DNA from: Pedobacter ginsengisoli
GTDB lineage: Bacteria; Bacteroidota; Bacteroidia; Sphingobacteriales; Sphingobacteriaceae
Reading direction: 5' to 3'
NCBI RefSeq assembly: GCF_002736205.1
Contig: NZ_CP024091.1
Coordinates: 2,170,001-2,234,000, forward strand
Length of the DNA stretch: 64,000 nt
Below the pieces are notes generated by a model. It ran no database searches and was not told where the DNA came from. It saw nothing but the letters and a program-made list of their open reading frames with translations. Position 1 is the stretch's first letter, and each line of letters starts with the position of its first letter. Below are positions 53,966 to 60,133 of this stretch, piece after piece. Position numbers and translations under genes: made by a program.

Positions 53966-54802
53966 ATGGAAAAAGTATGGCTCATAACAGGCTGTTCAAC
54001 AGGCTTTGGCCGGGAATTAGCTAAGCAAGTACTGGAACTTGGATATAAAGCCGGCGTGGCCGCCCGAAACATTGCCGATGTAGAAGATATTGTTAAACAA
54101 TACCCCGAAACATCAATAGCAATAACACTTGATGTTACCAAACACAATGATATTACAAATGCAACAAAACAATTAACCGAAATATTTGGTCGGGTTGATG
54201 TGTTGGTAAACAATGCAGGCGTTGGTTATTTTGGCTCGGTAGAAGCCAGTGATGAACATGAAACCAGAAAAATGTTTGACATTAACTTCTTTGGATTGGC
54301 TAACATGACCAAGGCAGTATTACCACATATGAGAAGGCAAAGAAGTGGACATATCATTAACATAGCTTCTATTGGAGGTTTAATGGCCTTTCCGGCACTG
54401 GCTTATTATAATGCAACTAAATTTGCTGTTGATGGATTTTCTGAAGCTTTGGCTAAAGAAACTGCACCACTAGGTATAAAAGTAACCATTGTTGCTCCAA
54501 GTGGTTTCCGTACTGACTGGGCAGGCCGTTCGGCCAACGAAGTTCAAAACGAAATAGAAGATTACAAAACTACTGCCGGGGCAAATAAAGATAACATCAG
54601 GGCTTACAGCGGCAACCAACCAGGCGATCCTGTACGTGCTGCCAAGGCAATTATTAAAGCAGTAGAAGCCGAAAATCCACCATTGCGTTTATTACTGGGT
54701 GCCGCAGCATTAAAAAATGCACGCAAAAAAATTGAAGAACTAGCACATGATTTCGATGCTTGGGAAGAAACCACCGTTGGTGCAGATTTCCCCAAATCTT
54801 AA
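53966..54802 (+). CDS. Classical short-chain dehydrogenase/reductase
   Basis: A 278-residue SDR. The cofactor motif VWLITGCSTGFGREL, the structural VDVLVNNAGVGYFG, the catalytic serine region GHIINIASIGGL and Tyr148-x3-Lys152 (YNATKFAVDGFSEAL) are all present. The arginine-containing AARN after strand 2 favours NADP(H). A C-terminal extension (about 235-278) is typical of the SDR group annotated as short-chain oxidoreductases acting on carbonyls. Substrate unknown. Divergent from the TerC gene across 153 nt. Confidence 0.93.
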   Translation: MEKVWLITGCSTGFGRELAKQVLELGYKAGVAARNIADVEDIVKQYPETSIAITLDVTKHNDITNATKQLTEIFGRVDVLVNNAGVGYFGSVEASDEHETRKMFDINFFGLANMTKAVLPHMRRQRSGHIINIASIGGLMAFPALAYYNATKFAVDGFSEALAKETAPLGIKVTIVAPSGFRTDWAGRSANEVQNEIEDYKTTAGANKDNIRAYSGNQPGDPVRAAKAIIKAVEAENPPLRLLLGAAALKNARKKIEELAHDFDAWEETTVGADFPKS

Positions 54803-54818
54803 ACGATCTGTATAAATT

Positions 54819-54870
54819 AGAGGCTGCATCATAAATTCAGGATGACGATCACATTTATGATGCAGCCTCT
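54819..54870. repeat. 18-bp perfect hairpin holding a TCAGGATGACG loop
   Basis: AGAGGCTGCATCATAAAT (54819-54836) pairs perfectly with 54853-54870; the loop holds TCAGGATGACG, which also ends the dispersed repeat at 57646-57735. It lies between the convergent SDR and hypothetical genes and could terminate both, although there is no T-run. Confidence 0.75.
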
Positions 54871-54884
54871 CTTAAACCTACCGT

Positions 54885-55295
54885 TTAACTGCAGTGATTA
54901 AGCCAATCTACTAACTTGTCTATTGCGCTTTGAACCGGCTTATTCATCAATAAACTTTGCTCCTTACTATCGCCCCATATTGCTGCAAAACGTTCTTCCG
55001 AAAAATTGCTTAAGTTTTTGCAAACTGTATCGGTTCCACCTGTTTCATTGGTATGAATCTGGAAAACAGGTTTTCCTTTACCATCAATATTTACGCGAGA
55101 ATAAGCGATTAATTTGCCGTTCTTTTCTGCAATTCCAATGGGCAGCCCAAAATCAGAAGTTAGCCGCGTACCAACACCATTTTCATGTTTAATAGCCAAC
55201 GAATTATTGCCGTAAAGGGTGATAACCGATTTCAAATCTTGTAAATAAACTTCCCGGAGCTTTATATCCTCTTTTTTTATCTCTGTTGGTTCCAT
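54885..55295 (-). CDS. Hypothetical cytoplasmic protein
   Basis: A 136-residue soluble protein beginning MEPTEIKKEDIKLREVYLQD. Predicted alternating strands (LKSVITLYGNNSLAIKH, IGIAEKNGKLIAYSRVNIDG, PVFQIHTNETGG) and a C-terminal helical part (FSEERFAAIWGDSKEQSLLMNKPVQSAIDKLVDWLNHCS, in pieces). I recognise no domain. Normal codon use and a clear ATG support it as real. The 341-nt gap upstream is filled largely by the nested palindrome. Confidence 0.7.
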   Translation of the reverse strand: MEPTEIKKEDIKLREVYLQDLKSVITLYGNNSLAIKHENGVGTRLTSDFGLPIGIAEKNGKLIAYSRVNIDGKGKPVFQIHTNETGGTDTVCKNLSNFSEERFAAIWGDSKEQSLLMNKPVQSAIDKLVDWLNHCS

Positions 55296-55431
55296 AACTT
55301 AAAACTTATTACACAAAATTAGGGAACTGCTATAAAGGGATACAGATACAAAAACGTTATTATCAATCGATACAGATTAATTTAAGGAGCACCTTAACAC
55401 ACATCTGTCAGAAAAAGTTGAAAAGCTTGAA

Positions 55432-55600
55432 TAATATTTGAGAAATACTTGAGAAATACTTGGGTTGAAAGATGATTGGAACATCGTTGAGAGATGGTTG
55501 GAATATGTATGATGATATTTCAACCATCTCTCAACGATCTTTCAACCATACCTATAACATACTTAAGATCAAGTGTTTCTCAAGTATTTCTCAAATATTA
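55432..55600. repeat. 169-bp nested imperfect palindrome
   Basis: Three arm pairs fold into one hairpin. 55432-55462 pairs with 55570-55600 (31 nt, one mismatch); 55463-55473 (GGTTGAAAGAT) with 55537-55547; 55484-55506 with 55515-55537 (23 nt, one mismatch), leaving an 8-nt loop. The outer arm holds a direct repeat TTGAGAAATAC, and GTTGARAGAT-like units recur in the inner arms. No open frame of note. It lies between two minus-strand genes. Confidence 0.88.
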
Positions 55601-55636
55601 CTCAATAGTTTCTTATGGTTTTCTTCGACATCCTGC

Positions 55637-55861
55637 TTAATTTTTTTCAGAATCTATCATATCCGACTGATCCGCTTCAAAAAGATTGTAGTTATCATAC
55701 AGTAATGCCAGCAATTCTTCGTAAAAAGCAAGGATCATTAAACCCCGATTAGCGCTTAGCTTACTTACATCCAGTGTGTTGGAGTGCTTTAAAAATTGAT
55801 CTATGTATTGCTTGCAGGTATTTAGCGACTCAGAAATTTGTTTGGCTTGGCTCATGCTCAT
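55637..55861 (-). CDS. Small hypothetical helical protein
   Basis: A 74-residue protein starting MSMSQAKQISESLNTCKQYI. It looks entirely alpha-helical (CKQYIDQFLKH, RGLMILAFYEELLALLYDNYNLF) with an acidic C-terminus; no signal peptide or domain recognised. The composition is protein-like and a proper ATG is present, but support is limited. It is 41 nt downstream of the structured RNA candidate on the same strand. Confidence 0.5.
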   Translation of the reverse strand: MSMSQAKQISESLNTCKQYIDQFLKHSNTLDVSKLSANRGLMILAFYEELLALLYDNYNLFEADQSDMIDSEKN

Positions 55862-55902
55862 TTTTTATTTTGTTAAATAATTAAATGAGTCTCTGGAGGT
55901 AT

Positions 55903-56005
55903 AAAAAAAGGATGCACTATGGCGGGCCCTAAATACCGCACTACCAGGCTTCTCACGGCCTTGCCCACGGATTTACAATAGAGCCCATAACGCCATAGTG
56001 CACCC
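55903..56005 (-). ncRNA. GC-rich structured RNA candidate (about 100 nt), possibly the small SRP RNA
   Basis: Minus strand. The ends pair strongly: GGTGCACTATGGCG with CGCCATAGTGCATCC (one bulge), followed inward by GGCTCTA/TAGGGCC and AAATCCG/CGGTATTT helices and an apical GGGCAAGGCCGTGAGAAGCC region. The 3' end runs straight into TTTTTTT, as in a terminator. GC content is far above the surroundings, typical of structural RNA in AT-rich genomes. Size and end-pairing fit small bacterial SRP (4.5S) RNA, but the canonical AGGTCCGGAAGGAAGCAG core is not matched, so identity is uncertain. Confidence 0.62.
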
Positions 56006-56006
56006 T

Positions 56007-56014
56007 CAAAAGTA
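56007..56014 (-). promoter_or_regulatory. -7 promoter box of the RNA candidate
   Basis: TACTTTTG on the minus strand matches TAnnTTTG and sits immediately upstream of the RNA 5' end. A clear -33 TTG is not found. The stretch 56015-56269 up to tatA is otherwise empty apart from a spurious short frame. Confidence 0.55.
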
Positions 56015-56269
56015 CAACTAATATTGTTATGGGCATTAAGCTATTGTCTCTGGGCTTGTATGTGAGAATTTGGAAGTAGAGACTCTTATATTAATACCTC
56101 ATTTAAGAAGCTGGTTATATAATCGTTTTTATAATTTCATTAACCTATTTTAATTTTCAATTAACAATAAACCAAATATAACAAAACACTTAAACTATTG
56201 TTGATTTCTTTTAAATTAATTTTTTGGATAAATTTGTGAAATTTTGGAATAAAATTCAGAAAATTGAAT

Positions 56270-56473
56270 TTATACCTTATGATTAATATTCTCCTCGGAT
56301 TTTCCCCCTGCCTCATCAACACCGTCTTTTCCGTTATTAAATTCTCTGATGCCCTTTCCCAGACCACTCATCAGTTCCGGAATCTTCTTTCCACCAAAAA
56401 GCAAAAGAACTACAACTAAAATAACCAGAATCTCCTGTGTACCCAATGCGGCCAGTAATGTGTTATGTAACAT
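56270..56473 (-). CDS. tatA: Sec-independent protein translocase TatA/E
   Basis: A 67-residue protein: short N-terminus, one hydrophobic helix (TQEILVILVVVLLLFGGKKIPEL with the FGGKKIPEL hinge), an amphipathic helix (MSGLGKGIREFNNG) and a charged tail. This is the TatA/E arrangement of the twin-arginine pathway in the inner membrane, which exports folded proteins such as the subunit-3-like partner at 32262. No tatC is in the window. Start ATG 56473. Confidence 0.93.
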   Translation of the reverse strand: MLHNTLLAALGTQEILVILVVVLLLFGGKKIPELMSGLGKGIREFNNGKDGVDEAGGKSEENINHKV

Positions 56474-56578
56474 GTGCTATAAAATTTATAAGATTAATCT
56501 GGCACAAGAATAATATACTCAGATTAAAACCGCATTAAAACGATCTAAATTTCATTTACCTTTATCTTGCTGTTTATT

Positions 56579-56716
56579 ATGGAAATACTGATTATAGAAG
56601 ATGAACCAAGAGTTGCAAGCCTGGGCCTCGATATGCTAACCGATAAAAACAGGACGAACTGGATATATCAGGGAAAACCATGGGTAGGAATACTGTTTGG
56701 GATTACGCTGAATTAA
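56579..56716 (+). pseudogene. Truncated response-regulator fragment
   Basis: A 45-codon frame beginning MEILIIEDEPRVASLGLDML, the exact start of OmpR-type response regulators, which then switches to an unrelated hydrophobic sequence (WIYQGKPWVGILFGITLN) and stops. The receiver core with the phospho-acceptor is missing. It looks like a deletion that fused the 5' end of a regulator gene to the 3' end of a membrane-protein gene. Its position beside the copper genes suggests a lost metal-responsive two-component system, but this is inference. Confidence 0.7.
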
Positions 56717-56754
56717 TTTGGCACACATATAATAGCTAAGCAATTGCTTAGCTA

Positions 56755-57321
56755 TTAGTTTAATTTATCAATGGGTTTCCTATTCTTAACAGCTGAAGCT
56801 TTGTATTTACTTGGCGACAGCCCCGTTAAAGATTTGAATTGTGCAGACAAATGCGCGCTACTGCTGTATCCCATTTTAAAAGATATTTCGTTCAGGTTCA
56901 GTTCACCGTACTCTAATAGTTCTTTTACTTTTTCTATTTTTTGTTGAATGATGAACTTCTCGATGGTTAAACCCTCTGATTCTGAAAATAATCTGCTCAG
57001 GTAATTATAGTCTTTATTTAATTTATCGGCTACCAGATGCATTAGGCTTTGGTTGATCTCGCCCAGGTCAGAGTAGTGAACAAAATTGATTACTTCATTT
57101 TTAATCTGTTCTATCAGTTGGTTTTTTTCCTTTTCTATAAGTTCAAAACCTAAAGCCTGAAACTCGAAAGCAATATCCTTCAGTTGTTCCGGATTCGGAT
57201 CAGGAGCAACCTCTACTTTACCTAACGTAATTTGTTTAACCGAAAAACCAAGGCCTTGCAACCGCTCATTTACAATCATGATGCAGCGGTCGCAAACCAT
57301 ATTTTTTACATATAATGTCAT
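56755..57321 (-). CDS. AraC-family regulator with HMA-like N-terminal metal-binding domain
   Basis: A 188-residue protein. Residues 1-65 look like a heavy-metal-associated fold: VKNMVCDRCIMIVNERLQGLGF with CxxC at Cys10 and Cys13. Residues about 80-180 form an AraC-type double helix-turn-helix: LNKDYNYLSRLFSESEGLTIEKFI and LNLNEISFKMGYSSSAHLSAQFKSLTGLSPSKYK. It probably senses copper (or another soft metal) through its N-terminus and controls the adjacent chaperone and ATPase genes. It follows the CopZ-like gene by 14 nt on the same strand, hence autoregulation is likely. Confidence 0.9.
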   Translation of the reverse strand: MTLYVKNMVCDRCIMIVNERLQGLGFSVKQITLGKVEVAPDPNPEQLKDIAFEFQALGFELIEKEKNQLIEQIKNEVINFVHYSDLGEINQSLMHLVADKLNKDYNYLSRLFSESEGLTIEKFIIQQKIEKVKELLEYGELNLNEISFKMGYSSSAHLSAQFKSLTGLSPSKYKASAVKNRKPIDKLN

Positions 57322-57335
57322 AATTATTAAGCTAA

Positions 57336-57548
57336 TTATACTTGTTCGGCCTTGTAGCCGGCTTTTTCTAAGGTACCGATTATTTCTGAGGCTTTAAGCT
57401 CATCATCGGCGTCCACTTTCAATATTTTATCAGGATTTTCGATATCAACTTCCCAATTTTCTAGTTTATTTAAATTGTTTAAATGAGGAGTTACTGTTGC
57501 AATACATCCTGCACATTTAATATTTGTTTTGAATCTTAAAGTTTGCAT
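57336..57548 (-). CDS. Copper chaperone, HMA domain (CopZ-like)
   Basis: A 70-residue single HMA domain with the metal-binding loop KCAGC (Cys12 and Cys15) after the first strand, then the helix IATVTPHLNNLNKLENW and strands WEVDIENPDKILKV; DDELKASEIIGTLEKAGYKAEQV completes the fold. It should carry Cu(I) in the cytoplasm to the P-type ATPase encoded upstream. It forms an operon with the AraC-type regulator; the ATPase gene lies beyond a 250-nt spacer holding the inverted repeat. Confidence 0.92.
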   Translation of the reverse strand: MQTLRFKTNIKCAGCIATVTPHLNNLNKLENWEVDIENPDKILKVDADDELKASEIIGTLEKAGYKAEQV

Positions 57549-57645
57549 TTTTTTAAAGTTTAATTGTTGTTATAATGTTATGTTTTAATCTGTTGTTATT
57601 ATCGTTACTCTGTTAAGCCACTTGTCATTCTGCTATTAATACACG

Positions 57646-57735
57646 CCCGTCATCCTGAATTTATTTCAGGATCTCCGCCTTAGTATGTTTTTACGGCGAT
57701 CGCATTAAGATCCTGAAATAAATTCAGGATGACGG
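57646..57735. repeat. REP-like inverted repeat element
   Basis: CGTCATCCTGAATTTATTTC... at 57648-57674 pairs perfectly over 27 nt with 57708-57734, with a 33-nt spacer. One arm recurs at 48826-48849 and the TCAGGATGACG core recurs inside the hairpin at 54819-54870. From memory, similar palindromes are common between genes in related genomes. It lies between copA and the chaperone gene. Confidence 0.88.
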
Positions 57736-57798
57736 CAGGTCGCTAACCGGACGATGGCAGGCAGATTGCTAACTTGAGATCGCTTCATGATCAGCTCC

Positions 57799-60030
57799 CT
57801 AGAGCTTTGCAAATTTTAGCCTTAAGCTATTACTTACTACCGATATTGAACTTAATGCCATAGCAGCACCGGCAATCATAGGATTTAATAAAAACCCATT
57901 AACCGGATACAATACCCCTGCGGCAATTGGAATTCCTATTAGGTTATAAATAAACGCCCAGAATAAGTTCTGCTTAATAGTTCGTACTGTTTTTTTAGAC
58001 AGTTGCAGCGCTTTTGGAACCTGTAAAAGATCTGAAGAGATAAGCGTAATCTTTGCCACATCTATGGCAATATCAGAACCTCTGCCCATTGCTATTGACA
58101 CATTAGATTGCGCTAACGCCTGGCTGTCGTTTATCCCATCGCCTATCATTGCTACAACTTTACCATCAGCTTGTAGTTTTTTAATAAATTCAGCCTTATC
58201 AGAAGGCAATACTTCGGCAACAAAGTTGTCTATCCCTGCCGTTGTAGCCACCGCAGCAGCAGTTTGTTTGTTATCGCCGGTAAGCATATAAACCTCAATA
58301 CCCTGCTTAATAAGTTTTGAAACCGCTTCTTTTGATCCTGTTTTTATCTGGTCAGCAATTGATACTACAGCCAGTACCTCTGTTTCATTTGCAAAGTAAA
58401 TTACGGTTTGAGCTTGATTTTGTAACACTTTAGCCTGTTCTTTTAACTCGCTGGATATTACCTGATTATGATCAGATAATATTTTATGACTGCCCGCCCA
58501 GTACTTCTTACCATTGTAAACTACTGATACTCCTTTACCTGTTAAACTATCGAAATCTGTAATTGCAGCAGGCTTTACATCATCCTTTTTAAGATGATTA
58601 AAAATTGCCTCGGCCAATGGGTGTTCAGAGCTTTGTTCCATAGCAGCAAATACCTGTTTTAATACATCTGTAGTTTCGGGTAAAGTGCTGGCCCAATGCA
58701 TAGAAGTTACCTCTGGTTTACCTTCTGTAATAGTCCCTGTTTTATCTAAAACTATGGCATTTACTTTATAACCAAGTTCAAGAGCTTCGGCATCTTTAAT
58801 TAAAATACCACTCTCGGCACCCTTACCTATTCCAACCATAATTGCTGTTGGTGTTGCCAGCCCCAACGCACAAGGACAGGCAATCACCAGTACAGTAACC
58901 ATAGCTAACAATCCTTGTGTAAAGGCATGTTCTCCGCCAAATAACAACCACACGCCCAGTGTAATTATGGCAATTAATATCACAATAGGTACAAATATCC
59001 CGGCTACCTTATCAACCAGTTTTTGAACCGGAGCTTTAGAACCCTGAGCTTCCTGTACCAGCTGAATAATATGTGCCAGCATAGTCTCACTACCTACTTT
59101 TTCTGCTATAAATCTGAAGCTTCCTTTTTGATTGATGGTACCTGCAAAAACATTGTCGTCTTTTTGTTTGGAAACAGCTACAGGCTCTCCGGTAATCATA
59201 CTTTCATCTACAAATGAATTACCATCATAAACCTTACCATCAACAGGGATTTTTTCTCCTGATCTAACCAATAGCCTATCACCTGCTTTTACATCAACTA
59301 CTTCAATTTCTTTTTCACCTTGATCAGTAATTAGCACTACTGTTTTAGGCTGTAAACCAATCAGTTTCTTTATGGCAGATGAAGTATTAGATTTAGCACG
59401 TTCCTCGAGCAGTTTACCTAACATTATAAACACTATAACTACCGCCGCTGCTTCGTAGTAAACATGCGGGTGTAAGCCTCTTTGATGCCAAAACTCTGGG
59501 TAAAAGGTATTAAACACACTGAAAATAAAAGCTATACCAGTACTTAAGGCTACCAAGGTATCCATGTTTGCCTTGCTATGTTTTGCTTGTTTAAAGGCAT
59601 TTATAAAAAAGTTTTTACCAAAGTAGAAAACTATGGGGGCCGATAAAACAAGCATAATGTAATTGGCATAAGGCATATCCATAAAAAGCATACCTATTAT
59701 TACTACAGGTATTGTTAATATTCCTGCTGCAATTATTCTCTTTTTTAACGATTTATAGTTATCGGCCTGTATTTGCTCCTGTTTTTCGCTTCCTTTTTCT
59801 GCATCAAGAATTAAATCGTAGCCTATTGACTGAACTACTTTCTGCATCCCTTCTGGTTGTATTACATCTGCATCATAAGTTACTTTTACCTTTTGTGTGG
59901 CATAATTTACCTCTGCTTGTTTTACTCCGTTTTGTGCACCTATCATAGACTCCACACTTACCGCACAGCTGGCACAGGTCATCCCTAGAACGGGAAAGGA
60001 AATTGTTTCTATATTTTCTTGTAAACTCAT
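57799..60030 (-). CDS. copA: Copper-translocating P-type ATPase
   Basis: A 743-residue P1B-type ATPase. One N-terminal HMA domain with GMTCASCAVSVE (Cys19, Cys22), eight membrane helices, the Cu-binding CPC motif near 384-386 (VIACPCALGLATPTA), phosphorylation site DKTGTITEGKPEV near 428, HP motif SSEHPLAEAI and hinge MIGDGINDSQAL. CPC plus the conserved YN and MxxS residues near the end (FWAFIYNLIGIPIAAG; MALSSISVVSNSLRL) indicate Cu(I) export (subgroup 1B-1). It pumps cytosolic copper to the periplasm. Gene order copA, copZ-like, AraC-type regulator forms a metal-resistance module. Confidence 0.96.
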   Translation of the reverse strand: MSLQENIETISFPVLGMTCASCAVSVESMIGAQNGVKQAEVNYATQKVKVTYDADVIQPEGMQKVVQSIGYDLILDAEKGSEKQEQIQADNYKSLKKRIIAAGILTIPVVIIGMLFMDMPYANYIMLVLSAPIVFYFGKNFFINAFKQAKHSKANMDTLVALSTGIAFIFSVFNTFYPEFWHQRGLHPHVYYEAAAVVIVFIMLGKLLEERAKSNTSSAIKKLIGLQPKTVVLITDQGEKEIEVVDVKAGDRLLVRSGEKIPVDGKVYDGNSFVDESMITGEPVAVSKQKDDNVFAGTINQKGSFRFIAEKVGSETMLAHIIQLVQEAQGSKAPVQKLVDKVAGIFVPIVILIAIITLGVWLLFGGEHAFTQGLLAMVTVLVIACPCALGLATPTAIMVGIGKGAESGILIKDAEALELGYKVNAIVLDKTGTITEGKPEVTSMHWASTLPETTDVLKQVFAAMEQSSEHPLAEAIFNHLKKDDVKPAAITDFDSLTGKGVSVVYNGKKYWAGSHKILSDHNQVISSELKEQAKVLQNQAQTVIYFANETEVLAVVSIADQIKTGSKEAVSKLIKQGIEVYMLTGDNKQTAAAVATTAGIDNFVAEVLPSDKAEFIKKLQADGKVVAMIGDGINDSQALAQSNVSIAMGRGSDIAIDVAKITLISSDLLQVPKALQLSKKTVRTIKQNLFWAFIYNLIGIPIAAGVLYPVNGFLLNPMIAGAAMALSSISVVSNSLRLKFAKL

Positions 60031-60050
60031 AATCTTTATTATTTACAAGA

Positions 60051-60058
60051 CAAAGGTA
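60051..60058 (-). promoter_or_regulatory. -7 box of the copA promoter
   Basis: TACCTTTG on the minus strand fits TAnnTTTG, 21 nt upstream of the copA ATG. Immediately upstream is a C-rich stretch (ACCCCCTCCGG) where a regulator could bind; I cannot identify a known CueR or CsoR operator. Confidence 0.5.
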
Positions 60059-60133
60059 CCATGCAAAGTGCCGGAGGGGGTTACATAATATTGTGATTAA
60101 TTTATATAATTCAGAAACATAAAAGGTAACTAC

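Noticed and set aside
55441..55605. Recurring TTGAGAAATAC and GTTGARAGAT units considered as a CRISPR array
   Set aside because: The repeats are short, mostly arranged as inverted arms of one hairpin, without regular spacers or cas genes nearby.
56161..56367. 68-codon minus-strand frame overlapping tatA
   Set aside because: It shares its upstream half with tatA in another frame and the rest is AT-rich spacer; tatA is clearly the real gene.
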